Part shown: piece after piece, positions 1-9,343 of the stretch
How the letters are laid out: every line of letters begins with the position of its first letter
Position numbering within the stretch: the first letter of the stretch is position 1
Source: Ornithinimicrobium cryptoxanthini
GTDB taxonomy: Bacteria; Actinomycetota; Actinomycetes; Actinomycetales; Dermatophilaceae
Direction of reading: 5' to 3'
Length of the DNA: 64,000 nucleotides
Assembly (NCBI RefSeq): GCF_023923205.1
Contig: NZ_CP099490.1
Location: 2,790,001 to 2,854,000 of the forward strand
Notes under the pieces: model-generated
Told to the model about the DNA's origin: nothing
The model's input: only the letters and a program-made list of their open reading frames with translations
Database searches by the model: none
Translations under genes and position numbers: made by a program

Positions 1-194
1 CGCGGCTCTCCGGCCTCGTTGAACGCCGCGTGGTTGGCGCTCGCCTTCAGCGAGGCGATCTGCCGCCGCTTGATCTCGGCCGGGCTGACCCGGAACGTGA
101 GTTCGTCCACCGTGCGGGCAAGCCGGGTCCGCGTCGCGTCCAGCTCCGCCTGGATCTCCTTCTCGGAGCGGGACGATGCCTTCTTGTCAGCCAT
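1..194 (-). CDS. DUF3618 domain-containing protein (3' end outside window)
   Basis: The visible 64 N-terminal residues begin MADKKASSRSEKEIQAELDA and continue with a TRTRLARTVDEL segment and then RVSPAEIKRR. This is the pattern of actinobacterial DUF3618 proteins, small proteins usually carrying an N-terminal amphipathic helix and a C-terminal membrane segment. The membrane part, if present, lies beyond the window edge. The start is the only ATG giving the family N-terminus, with a modest AAAGG about 11 bases upstream. The gene is divergent from the bcp gene, with 78 bases between the two starts. No function is established for the family. The family call is from recognition of the motif and the start is well supported. 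Confidence 0.8.
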   Translation of the reverse strand, partial: MADKKASSRSEKEIQAELDATRTRLARTVDELTFRVSPAEIKRRQIASLKASANHAAFNEAGEP

Positions 195-272
195 CTCTTG
201 CACGCCTTTCGCAGTGGTCAACCTCGCCTGAGACGATAACGCAGAACACCACCCATGACCTCAGGAGATGAC

Positions 273-746
273 ATGTCCCGCCTCGAACCCGGCCAGCAGG
301 CACCCACCTGGACGCTGCCCGACGCGAACGGTGACCAGGTTTCGCTCAGCGACTTCGCCGGCCGCAAGCTCATCATCTATTTCTATCCCGCCGCGATGAC
401 GCCCGGCTGCACGAAGCAGGCCTGCGACTTCCGCGACAACCTGGCGGTCCTGCAGGGCCACGGCTACGCCGTGGTCGGCATCTCCCCCGACACCCCCGCC
501 AAGCTGGCGAAGTTCACCGACAAGGAGTCCCTGAGCTTCCCCGTCCTGGCCGACGAGGACAAGTCTGTGCTCACGGCATACGGCGCCTTCGGTGAGAAGA
601 AGCTCTATGGCAAGACCGTCACGGGCGTGATCCGCTCGACGATCGTCGTTGACGAGGAGGGCAAGGTCGAGCTCGCGCGCTACAACGTCAAGGCCACCGG
701 TCACGTCGCCATGCTCGCCAAGGCGCTGGGGGTCGACCTGGGGTGA
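273..746 (+). CDS. bcp: Thioredoxin-dependent thiol peroxidase (Bcp/PrxQ)
   Basis: This 157-residue protein has the length and motifs of the PrxQ/Bcp peroxiredoxins, which reduce hydrogen and organic peroxides in the cytoplasm using thioredoxin. The peroxidatic cysteine is Cys46 in the motif MTPGCT. A second cysteine, Cys51, lies five residues later, the spacing of the resolving cysteine in atypical two-cysteine Bcp enzymes. The fold signature APTWTLPDANG precedes it. Of two in-frame ATGs (255 and 273) the second is chosen because AGGAG at 263-267 sits at the right distance and the protein then begins like the family. It stands alone, divergent from the DUF3618 gene. A tRNA-Leu follows 88 bases downstream. 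Confidence 0.95.
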   Translation: MSRLEPGQQAPTWTLPDANGDQVSLSDFAGRKLIIYFYPAAMTPGCTKQACDFRDNLAVLQGHGYAVVGISPDTPAKLAKFTDKESLSFPVLADEDKSVLTAYGAFGEKKLYGKTVTGVIRSTIVVDEEGKVELARYNVKATGHVAMLAKALGVDLG

Positions 747-834
747 GCCCGTCCTCGCCGCGGTCCAAACTCTCTTCCCACTGGAACTCAGGACCGTGAC
801 GAGGATCGCGGGGCACTACCATCGGGGTCGGCAC

Positions 835-916
835 GCGCTCGTGGTGGAATTGGCAGACACGCAGGATTTAGGTTCCTGTGCCTTCGGGTGTGCGGGTTCA
901 AGTCCCGCCGAGCGCA
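835..916 (+). tRNA. tRNA-Leu, anticodon UAG
   Basis: The 82-nt sequence folds as a class II tRNA. The 7-bp acceptor stem pairs GCGCTCG (835-841) with CGAGCGC (909-915), with discriminator A at 916. The anticodon stem pairs CAGGA (862-866) with TCCTG (874-878) around the loop TTTAGGT, putting TAG at 869-871. A long variable arm with a TTCG tetraloop follows, and the T arm is GCGGG-TTCAAGT-CCCGC. The CCA end is not encoded. Anticodon UAG reads CUA and other CUN leucine codons. Confidence 0.97.
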
Positions 917-947
917 CTCACCCTGTCGGCTCGGCATCGGAGGAGGT

Positions 948-1610
948 ATGACCACCGAGCACCTGCACCCGAGCGGCTACCCCTGGGCCGAGCGGGTGCG
1001 CGTCGGGATGTTGCGTCAGGACGCCTTCGTCGAGGGCGAGCTGAGCGATCACCTCCAGGAGCGGGTCCCGGTCGTCGCTGTCGGCTCCAACGCCGCACCC
1101 TCCGTGCTGGTCCGCAAGCTGGGCGGGCTCCTCGAGACCGGGCTGCCCGTCGGTTCGGGCATCGTCGATGGTCTGCACATCGGTCACTCAGCGCACGTCA
1201 GCGCCCGAGGTTATGTCGCAGCCGCTCCCGCACGCGGTGACCTGACACAGCCAGTGACGCTGTGCTGGTTCGATGCTGCGCAGCTGGCGGTCCTCGACGC
1301 GACAGAGCCGAACTATCGCCGGGTCCGCCTGCCAGGGGGTATGCCGTGCCGCCTGGTCACGGCGGACGGGGCCGGTGGGCCGTTGGTCCAGGGGGCGCAG
1401 GTCTATGAGTCGGTGCACGGCGTGCTGGGGGAGAGCGGCCATCCGCTGCCGCTGCAGGACCAGGACAGCCTCCTTCGCTGGCTGGCTGAACGGCTGCCCA
1501 CCGAGTTCGCAGACGTCCTGGCACACGATCACCTGGTCGACGTGGACCTGCGGGAACAGGTGCGGCGGGCGCTGGTGGAAGCCGACCTCGTGGTGACGTC
1601 GGGGCTGTGA
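948..1610 (+). CDS. Conserved hypothetical protein, gamma-glutamylcyclotransferase-like
   Basis: This 220-residue protein has no family name I can assign firmly. Two segments resemble the gamma-glutamylcyclotransferase-like fold: an early strand-loop VVAVGSNAAP (the family has a YGSN-type substrate loop) and a later LDATEPNYRRVRLP that recalls the LD-x-x-E-x-x-Y-x-R stretch. The rest does not obviously carry the family's catalytic glutamate context, so enzyme activity is uncertain. ATG 948 is chosen for the strong AGGAGG just upstream (941-946), although the spacing is very short. The frame stays open upstream into the tRNA, which cannot be coding. The gene follows tRNA-Leu by 31 bases and could share its transcript. 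It converges with the next minus-strand gene with only 31 bases between stops. Confidence 0.7.
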   Translation: MTTEHLHPSGYPWAERVRVGMLRQDAFVEGELSDHLQERVPVVAVGSNAAPSVLVRKLGGLLETGLPVGSGIVDGLHIGHSAHVSARGYVAAAPARGDLTQPVTLCWFDAAQLAVLDATEPNYRRVRLPGGMPCRLVTADGAGGPLVQGAQVYESVHGVLGESGHPLPLQDQDSLLRWLAERLPTEFADVLAHDHLVDVDLREQVRRALVEADLVVTSGL

Positions 1611-1641
1611 CCGCCGACGGAGACTGACCCGGCCCAGGGAC

Positions 1642-2208
1642 TCAGGGCAGCGCGTCCACCCACTCGAGAATCCTGGCCGCGGACACGTCCGGTGATGCCC
1701 CCACCGTGTCCAGCACGAGGTGCGGGTGCCGGGAGAGCAGCCCACCAGCCACGTGGTGACCGGCAGCAGAGGTCATCTCCCAGTCGCTCTCCATCTGTCG
1801 CACGTTGTCGTCCGACCACTCGAGGTCCCTCTTGGACGCCTTGTGCAGCAGCCTCTCCTGCGTGCGGTTGCGCCGAAGGCGGGTGTCCAGGTCGGCCCGC
1901 AGCTCGACGAAGGCCACCTCGTCGAAGATGCGGGCGAAGGACTCCAGCTCGGCTAGGTCGGCCGGCAGGTCGAGGGCCCACACGACCGTGAAGATCAGGT
2001 CGACGCCATGCTCAGCCGCCTCCTCCATCACCCGGCGCCGGAACTCGCTGTTGAGCACGTTAAAGGGCGCGCTGCCATAGCCGAAGACCTCGATCAGCGG
2101 TTCGATCGTCATGTGGTTGTGGAAGAGGCGGAACTCGCTGGCCGCTGCGACCGCGCGCCCCACGGTCATCTTGCCGACAGCCGGAGGGCCGAAGATCACG
2201 AGAAGCAT
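1642..2208 (-). CDS. AAA/P-loop small-molecule kinase-like protein
   Basis: The 188-residue protein opens with MLLVIFGPPAVGKMTVGRAV, whose GPPAVGKMT (residues 7-15) is a Walker A loop directly at the N-terminus, as in shikimate- and nucleoside-kinase-like P-loop proteins. A second element, DLIFTVVWALDLPADLAELE, is followed by an Arg-rich helix (LRRNRTQERLLHKASKRDLEW) that could be a lid region. The substrate is unknown. Similar proteins are usually annotated only as AAA-family ATPases or shikimate kinases. The N-terminal Walker A fixes the start closely. It lies 101 bases downstream of the membrane/cupredoxin gene on the same strand and may be the distal gene of that transcript. Confidence 0.8.
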   Translation of the reverse strand: MLLVIFGPPAVGKMTVGRAVAAASEFRLFHNHMTIEPLIEVFGYGSAPFNVLNSEFRRRVMEEAAEHGVDLIFTVVWALDLPADLAELESFARIFDEVAFVELRADLDTRLRRNRTQERLLHKASKRDLEWSDDNVRQMESDWEMTSAAGHHVAGGLLSRHPHLVLDTVGASPDVSAARILEWVDALP

Positions 2209-2309
2209 GTGTCACAGCATGCCCGACGCGCCCCCAGCTGCCGCGCGGCCGCAGGTCGGTCAGGCCGACCTCGTGGTGTCGTCCGGGCTCTGACGACGGT
2301 CGCGACTGT

Positions 2310-3122
2310 CTAGCGACCCTGAGGCTCCATCGACTGCTGCGAATCGGCGCCCTTGGGGACGATCAGGAGGGTCCCCCGTGTGCCGTCGGTGAAGGTGACC
2401 ATGTCATAGAACGCGTACTCCCCGGGTCGAGCGGGCAGCGTGACCCGGCGTGCGGTGTTGGGCGGCAGGGTGACATGGGTGTCGAGCGCGTCAATGTCAA
2501 ACGACCTCGGGAAGAGGGGATCATCGTTGTGGAACACCAGGGTCGGGTCGCCCACCGGCAGGGTGACCTCGTCGGGCCGGACCTGCCCGTCATTGGTGAT
2601 CACGACCTCGCCCGCCTCAGGGACAATCGTCACGCGGGTCAGGTATGCCGTCGCGGACAGGGCCGAGCCGACCACGAGCACCACCACCGCCCCGGCCAGC
2701 AGTCCGGAGGGCATGAGCGTCGCGGTCTGGCTCCTGCGCCAGAGCGGGACGGCGGCGACCATGACCGCGACCACGGCCAGCAGTCCCGCCAGGTTGAGGA
2801 TGAAGGCCGCGAAGGCCTCCGGCTCCAGCAGCAATCCGATCAGCAACCCTAGGTGCAGCACCAGGTCCAGCACGCAGATCACCGCAGCCGTCACAGCGGC
2901 TGCCCGCGGCCGCTGCCGCGCGAGCAGCAGCAGGGCAGCAGCCATCCCGAGCATCAAAACCACCAGAGACGGGCCCACAAATCGGCCGATGGCCTGGAGC
3001 AGCCCGGCGGTGACGAGCACCGTCCAACAACCGATCCGGAAGAGCTGGCGCCAGGTGGTTGAGGCACGGGTGCGGGCGGTGGTCTGCGTCATGGAGGTCT
3101 GGGTCGTGGCGGTCTGGGTCAT
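2310..3122 (-). CDS. Five-helix membrane protein with C-terminal cupredoxin-like domain
   Basis: This 270-residue protein has a Thr/Gln-rich cytoplasmic N-terminus, about five hydrophobic helices (roughly residues 30-46, 51-68, 75-99, 104-126 and 140-160), then an exported beta-rich domain (about 165-256). In that domain VVITNDGQVRPDEVTLPVG, LVFHNDD and RPGEYAFYDM follow the order of a plastocyanin/cupredoxin fold. His198 matches the first copper ligand position, but the usual Cys-x-x-x-His segment reads FYDMVTF, so a type I copper site looks incomplete. The gene follows the response-regulator gene by 96 bases on the same strand and may be its target or co-transcribed. A GGAG precedes the ATG. 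The function is unknown. Confidence 0.75.
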   Translation of the reverse strand: MTQTATTQTSMTQTTARTRASTTWRQLFRIGCWTVLVTAGLLQAIGRFVGPSLVVLMLGMAAALLLLARQRPRAAAVTAAVICVLDLVLHLGLLIGLLLEPEAFAAFILNLAGLLAVVAVMVAAVPLWRRSQTATLMPSGLLAGAVVVLVVGSALSATAYLTRVTIVPEAGEVVITNDGQVRPDEVTLPVGDPTLVFHNDDPLFPRSFDIDALDTHVTLPPNTARRVTLPARPGEYAFYDMVTFTDGTRGTLLIVPKGADSQQSMEPQGR

Positions 3123-3218
3123 GGTGGTCTCCGGGCTCGGGAACGGTGGGTGCCTCCCACCGAAGCCCCCGCGCAGTCCCTTGCACCAGTGAGCAGCGTC
3201 CCGACGGCACCGGGATCG

Positions 3219-3857
3219 TCAGGAGCCGAGGCCGGCGTCGCGCGCCATGATGATCGCCTCGCTGCGTCCGCTGAGCCCCAACTTGGCGAAGATCACCGAC
3301 ACGTAGTTCCTGATCGTCTTGGGCGAGAGGCTGAGCCGTCCCCCGATGGCAGCGTTGTCCAGCCCGGCGGCAAGCAGGTCCAGCACCTCCCGCTCCCGTT
3401 CGGTCAGCTCCGGAAAGGCGGGGAGCACATCGATGCCTCCGAAGTATGCCGAGAGGCGGTCCCCCGGCTTGGCGTCGAGGAACATCTGCCCGCCTGCCAC
3501 AGCTCGGACCGCCGCGACCATGGTGTCCGGGGCGGCGTCCTTGAGGAGATAGCCGCGCGCCCCGGCGTGCAGCGCCCGATAGACCGCGTCCTCCGACTCG
3601 CTCATCGTCGTCACGAGCACGGCTACCCCGGGGTGTCGGTCCACGATCTGCTGCGTTGCCGCCAGGCCGCCGATGCCCGGCATGAGCAGGTCCATCATCA
3701 CGACGTCGGCCGGGGCGGACGCGAGTGCCTCGAGTGCCTGTTCGCCGGTCTCGGCCTCCTCGACCTTGACGACGTCGTCAAGGCGCTCGAGCAGGGCCCG
3801 CACCCCGCGCCGGAAGGTCGGGTGGTCGTCGACGACCAGCACTCGCGTGCCGGTCAT
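3219..3857 (-). CDS. NarL/LuxR-family response regulator
   Basis: The 212-residue protein has a receiver domain followed by a LuxR-type DNA-binding domain. The acidic pair Asp10-Asp11 and the phosphoacceptor Asp56 (in VVMMDLLMPG) are present. The C-terminal ELTEREREVLDLLAAG and LSPKTIRNYVSVIFAKLGL form the four-helix LuxR HTH. It should bind DNA as a phosphorylated dimer. Its ATG overlaps the stop codon of the upstream histidine kinase gene (ATGA), so the pair is translationally coupled and almost certainly cognate. The regulated gene is not known. The membrane protein immediately downstream is the nearest candidate. Confidence 0.95.
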   Translation of the reverse strand: MTGTRVLVVDDHPTFRRGVRALLERLDDVVKVEEAETGEQALEALASAPADVVMMDLLMPGIGGLAATQQIVDRHPGVAVLVTTMSESEDAVYRALHAGARGYLLKDAAPDTMVAAVRAVAGGQMFLDAKPGDRLSAYFGGIDVLPAFPELTEREREVLDLLAAGLDNAAIGGRLSLSPKTIRNYVSVIFAKLGLSGRSEAIIMARDAGLGS

Positions 3858-5305
3858 GATGGTCCGGCTCCTGCGGCCGTCGGGGCGGGAGTCACCGGCA
3901 CCACGAAGCGGACGCGCGTGCCGGCGGCGGGGTCTGACTGCAAGGTGAGCACTGCTCCCACGCTGCGTGCGCGGGCGTGCATGCTCTGCAGGCCAAGGCC
4001 CTCGGCAGCCTGGCGAACCTGGCCGTTGCCATCGTCAGCGATCTCGACGATGACCTCTCTGCCGACGACGTGGCCACGCACGGTCAGGGTGTCTGCCCCG
4101 GAGTGCCGGACCGCGTTGGACAGTGCCTCGTCCGCCACTCGGAAGGCTGCGACCTCGGTCTCGGGCCCTAGGCTGACGCCGTCCAGCCGCAGGTCGAGCT
4201 CGACCGTGAAGCCCGCTGCAGCAAGCCGCTCCGCCCGTGACTCGAGCGCGCCCACCAGCCCCCGCTCGGCCAGTGTTGCCGGACGCAGGCCGTCGACGAT
4301 CCTGCGGACCTCCGACACCGCGTTGCCGAGATCATCACGAAGCTGCGTCAGCTCCGCGCGCACCCGCGAGTCGTCAACGTCGAGGCTCACGGCGGTCAGG
4401 CCCAGGGAGATACCGGCCAACTCGGGGCCCAGCCCGTCGTGCAGGTCGAGCCGCACGCGGCGGCGCTCCTCGTCGCGCACGCGGGTGGCCCGCTGCGCGT
4501 CCGCGCGCCACGCCCGCAGCAGTCCGGCGCGCTGCTCAGCGGCGACCAGTGCCCCTGCCACCAGGGTGAAGGCGGCGGCGACCACGATGTCGTTCCACGG
4601 ATAGGCGAGCAGGCTCTGGGTCAGGACCGCCGCCGCGAGCACGACGAAAGCGACTGCCACCGAGGTGCCCTCGTGCCTGCGGACTGCCCGCACCACTGCC
4701 GTGCCCACGCAGAGCGGCATCATCACCAGCACAACGAAGGCCAGGCAGGCCTCGCCGACGGCCGTGAGAACGGTCGAGTCGACCCCCAGCGGATTGACCA
4801 CACCAGGTCGATCGGCCACCGGGCCCGGTCTGAGGGCCGCAGCCACCGCCGCGATGCCGAGCAGGCTCAGCACCACCCCGAGCAGGGCGCGGCCCCACCG
4901 CGGGGGCAGCTGTCCGTCGGGCCACAGCAGGGGAAGCCAGGTGAGCAGCAGGAGGTAGGGCGCCCACGTGAAGGTCGAGATCCAGGCGGCCGCGGCACCC
5001 ACCCCACTGAGGGTGCCGTCGCTCGCCACGTCATACGCCGCAAGCTCCCCGGTGAACCCGCAGACCGACAGCGAACCCTGCAAGAGCAGGACCGTCACCA
5101 TGCCCCGTGGAGCGCCGCGTGAATACAGCCATGCGCCCAGCGGCACCATGATGACGGCCACCCACACGTCAGCGAGATACAGGGGGTAGGCCGCACGGTC
5201 CAACGCAGCCGTTCGGGCATGCAGCACGAGCCCAGCGACGAGCATCGCCGTCGAGACGACAGGCACCATCCAGACGACGAGCGAGGCTGTCCTCGACTCG
5301 TTCAT
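3854..5305 (-). CDS. Two-component sensor histidine kinase (HisKA_3 type)
   Basis: The 483-residue protein begins with a membrane region of several hydrophobic helices (about residues 8-270) with no large extracellular loop. A dimerisation/phosphoacceptor segment follows, containing DLHDGLGP with the predicted phospho-His at residue 289. The C-terminal HATPase domain carries ALSNAVRHS (N box), EIADDGNGQ (G1) and GLGLQSMHARA (G2). This is the DesK/NarX-like architecture expected for a NarL-type partner. I start at ATG 5305 because translation then begins directly before the first helix. The frame is open further upstream but without family resemblance. No ribosome site precedes this ATG. An AATAAT-type -10 lies six bases upstream, so it may be leaderless. 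Its stop overlaps the response regulator start. Confidence 0.9.
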   Translation of the reverse strand: MNESRTASLVVWMVPVVSTAMLVAGLVLHARTAALDRAAYPLYLADVWVAVIMVPLGAWLYSRGAPRGMVTVLLLQGSLSVCGFTGELAAYDVASDGTLSGVGAAAAWISTFTWAPYLLLLTWLPLLWPDGQLPPRWGRALLGVVLSLLGIAAVAAALRPGPVADRPGVVNPLGVDSTVLTAVGEACLAFVVLVMMPLCVGTAVVRAVRRHEGTSVAVAFVVLAAAVLTQSLLAYPWNDIVVAAAFTLVAGALVAAEQRAGLLRAWRADAQRATRVRDEERRRVRLDLHDGLGPELAGISLGLTAVSLDVDDSRVRAELTQLRDDLGNAVSEVRRIVDGLRPATLAERGLVGALESRAERLAAAGFTVELDLRLDGVSLGPETEVAAFRVADEALSNAVRHSGADTLTVRGHVVGREVIVEIADDGNGQVRQAAEGLGLQSMHARARSVGAVLTLQSDPAAGTRVRFVVPVTPAPTAAGAGPS

Positions 5306-5311
5306 CACTGA

Positions 5312-5317
5312 ATTATT
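5312..5317 (-). promoter_or_regulatory. Candidate -10 element giving a leaderless histidine kinase mRNA
   Basis: Read on the minus strand this hexamer is AATAAT, five of six matches to TATAAT, in an otherwise GC-rich region. It ends six bases before ATG 5305, so transcription would begin at or next to the start codon. No Shine-Dalgarno sequence is present. No good -35 is visible at the expected distance, so the call is tentative. Confidence 0.4.
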
Positions 5318-5507
5318 GCGGATCACCGGCACACCCCGCCGGCTGCGGCCCAGCCCCGGCAGTTTGTGGGCACCAGCCCTCGCGTTGTTTCGGTGGCGTG
5401 ACGGGCCGGCTCGCGTGGTCCGACCCGTCACGCCCCAGGCCTGCTCAAGTGGGGCTGGCCCCAATCAGCGGAAGTCAGGCACGAGCGCCTAGGCCCCCGC
5501 ACCCGGG

Positions 5508-5536
5508 TTGCCAGCCCTTCCTCGAAGATATACGAT
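5508..5536 (+). promoter_or_regulatory. Sigma-70-type promoter of the homoprotocatechuate operon
   Basis: TTGCCA (5508-5513) and TACGAT (5531-5536) are separated by exactly 17 bases, matching the housekeeping consensus at five and four of six positions. Transcription would start near 5543, about 20 bases before the ribosome site GAGGAG (5555-5560) of the first gene. The element lies in the 258-base divergent region between the histidine kinase and the catabolic operon. The GntR-family regulator encoded in the operon probably binds here, but I see no clear operator palindrome. Confidence 0.55.
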
Positions 5537-5564
5537 TTTGAGTCTGTCAAGGGCGAGGAGGCTC

Positions 5565-7079
5565 ATGAGCACGCAGCCAGACCCCCGGTTCGCCGGACTA
5601 CCGGCTCGGCCGGGCAAGATCATCGCGGTCCACCTGAGCTATGCCTCACGTGCCGACCAGCGGGGGCGCCGGCCGGACGCGCCATCCTATTTCTTCAAGC
5701 CCTCGAGCTCCGTGGCCGCCACCGGCACCGAGGTCGTGCGGCCGCAAGGCACCGAGCTGCTGGCCTTTGAGGGCGAGATCGCCCTGGTGATCGGGACTCC
5801 GGCCAGGCGGGTCGGGTTGGACGAGGCCTGGAGCCACGTCGGGTGGGTCACCGCCTCGAACGACTTCGGGCTCTATGACCTGCGGGCCAACGACAAGGGC
5901 TCCAACGTGCGCTCCAAGGGCGGTGACGGCTACACGCCGATCGGCGTGGACCTGATCGACGCGCGCGAGGTCGACCCCACCGACCTGCGGCTGCGCACCT
6001 GGGTCAATGGCTCCCTCGTCCAGGACGACAGCACATCGGGTCTGATCTTCCCGCTCGCACAGCTCGTGGCCGACCTCTCGCAGCATTTCACCCTCGAGAT
6101 CGGCGACGTCATCCTGGCCGGCACGCCCGCCGGATCTTCCGTTGTCGTGCCAGGAGACGTCGTCGAGGTCGAGGTTGACGCCCCCAGGACGGGACAGACC
6201 AGCGGTCGGCTGCAGACCCCGGTGGTCGAGGCGAGCGAGGGTGCGTATGACGAGGCGCTCGGCTCCCTGCCCGCGGTCGACGACGCCCAGCGGATCGCCG
6301 CCTGGGGCTCCGCTCAGGCCGCCGGCCTGGAGGAGGGCGCCGGTGCCGACACCCCGTCCGGGCCGGCAGCAAAGGGTCTCACTCCGGAGCTGCGCGCCAA
6401 GCTCGAGCGGTGCCCCGTCGCCACCATGACCCAGCTGCTGCGCGGCCACGGACTCAACAACGTCGCGATCGACGGGCTGACGCCGCTGCCCGGGTCGGGC
6501 AAGATCGTCGGCACTGCCAGGACCCTGCGCTTTGTGCCCAACCGGGAGGACCTCTTCAAGACCCACGGTGGCGGTTACAACGCCCAGAAGCGGGCCTTCG
6601 ACGCGGTCGGTGCGGGTGAGGTCATCGTCATCGAGGCGCGGGGCGACGCCAGCGCCGGGACCCTCGGTGACGTGCTCGCGATCCGGGCCAGGGCCAACGG
6701 CGCCGCCGGGATCATCACCGACGGGGCAGTCCGCGACTACGACGCCGTCGCCGCGGTGGGCATCCCCGTCTATGGCGCCCGCCCGCATCCGGCCGTGCTC
6801 GGCCGCCGCCACGTCCCGTGGGACCACGACCTGACGATCAGCTGTGGTGGGGCCACCGTCCAGCCGGGCGACATCATCGTGGCCGACACCGACGGGGCCA
6901 TCGTGATCCCTCCAGCCCTCGTCGAGGAGATTGTCGACGCCGCCCTGGTCAAGGAGCAGGAGGACGCCTGGGTCGCCGAGCGCGTGGCCGAGGGTGAACG
7001 ACTCGATGGCCTCTTCCCGATGAACAAGCAGTGGCGCGAGCGCTACGAGGCCGACCACTCCCGCGACGCCCACGCCTGA
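5565..7079 (+). CDS. hpaG: FAH-family hydrolase/decarboxylase fused to an RraA-like aldolase/decarboxylase domain
   Basis: This 504-residue protein joins two enzyme families. Residues about 20-230 are a fumarylacetoacetate-hydrolase-type domain like HpaG/HpcE, with GEIALVIG, WVTASNDFGLYDLR and GGDGYTPIG. Residues about 285-450 are an RraA/4-hydroxy-4-methyl-2-oxoglutarate-aldolase-type domain with an intact GTLGDVLAIRARANGAAG and DGAVRD active-site region. In the homoprotocatechuate pathway HpaG decarboxylates 5-oxopent-3-ene-1,2,5-tricarboxylate. The RraA domain could supply decarboxylase or isomerase activity in place of the second FAH domain of HpcE. A linker of about 50 residues rich in Ala, Gly and Glu separates them. 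The start is ATG 5565, preceded by GAGGAG. First gene of the operon. It ends TGATG into the regulator gene. The substrate split between the domains is inference. Confidence 0.85.
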   Translation: MSTQPDPRFAGLPARPGKIIAVHLSYASRADQRGRRPDAPSYFFKPSSSVAATGTEVVRPQGTELLAFEGEIALVIGTPARRVGLDEAWSHVGWVTASNDFGLYDLRANDKGSNVRSKGGDGYTPIGVDLIDAREVDPTDLRLRTWVNGSLVQDDSTSGLIFPLAQLVADLSQHFTLEIGDVILAGTPAGSSVVVPGDVVEVEVDAPRTGQTSGRLQTPVVEASEGAYDEALGSLPAVDDAQRIAAWGSAQAAGLEEGAGADTPSGPAAKGLTPELRAKLERCPVATMTQLLRGHGLNNVAIDGLTPLPGSGKIVGTARTLRFVPNREDLFKTHGGGYNAQKRAFDAVGAGEVIVIEARGDASAGTLGDVLAIRARANGAAGIITDGAVRDYDAVAAVGIPVYGARPHPAVLGRRHVPWDHDLTISCGGATVQPGDIIVADTDGAIVIPPALVEEIVDAALVKEQEDAWVAERVAEGERLDGLFPMNKQWRERYEADHSRDAHA

Positions 7080-7797
7080 TGCCACCGGTCATGACACCGA
7101 ACACCGGGTCACTCAGCAAGTCGCAGCAGGCCTGCGCATGGCTCCGCGAACAGATCCTGGCGCACGAGTTCGCGCCTGGCTACCGGCTGGTGCTGGGCTC
7201 GATCGCCGAGCAGCTCGACATGTCTGTCGTCCCGGTGCGCGAGGCCGTCCGTCAGCTCGAGGCGGAGGGGCTGGTGACCTACGAGCGCAACGTGGGCGCG
7301 CGAGTGGCCATGACGGAGCCGTCGTCCTACGCCCACACGATGCAGACACTCGGGCTCCTGGAGGCGGCCGCCACAGCGCTGTCGGCACGCTATGCCACGG
7401 CCGAGGACCTGAGCGAGGCGCGCGACCTGAATGCGCGGATGACCGGCGAGCTGGCCATCGACAACCCCCACGAGTTCACCGGCCTGAACCGTCAGCTCCA
7501 CGCGATCCTGATCAGGCGCTGTCCCAACCCCCGCCTCCTGGACCTGGTTGAGGCGGAGTGGGCCAAGCTGAGATACCTGAGGTCCTCCACGTTCAGCTTC
7601 GTGCCCCAACGGGCCGGTGAATCCGTCCGTGAGCACGAGGCCATCATCTCGCTCATCGAGAGGACGGCACCGTCCGCGGAGGTCGAGGAGGCGGCCCGGC
7701 ACCACCGCCGTGCCACCGTGCTGGCCTATCTGTCCCACGAACATCTCGACATCAACCCGGAGCAGATCGATGTCCTGACCCACACCGGAGGTTCCCT

Positions 7798-7801
<4 letters not shown>
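7079..7801 (+). CDS. GntR-family (FCD) transcriptional regulator of the hpa operon
   Basis: The 240-residue protein has an N-terminal winged helix (about residues 15-80) containing QQACAWLREQILAHEF and LGSIAEQLDMSVVPVREAVRQL, the GntR signature. A helical C-terminal FCD-type ligand domain (about 90-225) includes LNRQLHAILIRRC and an HEAIISLIER segment supplying the histidines that usually bind a metal and a carboxylate ligand. It probably represses the operon and releases on binding a pathway acid such as 3,4-dihydroxyphenylacetate. Its ATG overlaps the preceding stop as TGATG, indicating coupling. An alternative ATG lies at 7091. Its stop overlaps the next start as GTGA. Placement of the regulator as second gene implies autoregulation. 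Confidence 0.9.
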
Positions 7802-9342
<1,541 letters not shown>

Positions 9343-9343
9343 C

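Noticed and set aside
5646..7085. A 479-residue frame antisense to the FAH-RraA fusion
   Set aside because: Its Gly/Val/Asp/Arg-rich composition is that of an antisense shadow. The plus strand carries two recognisable enzyme domains over the same span.
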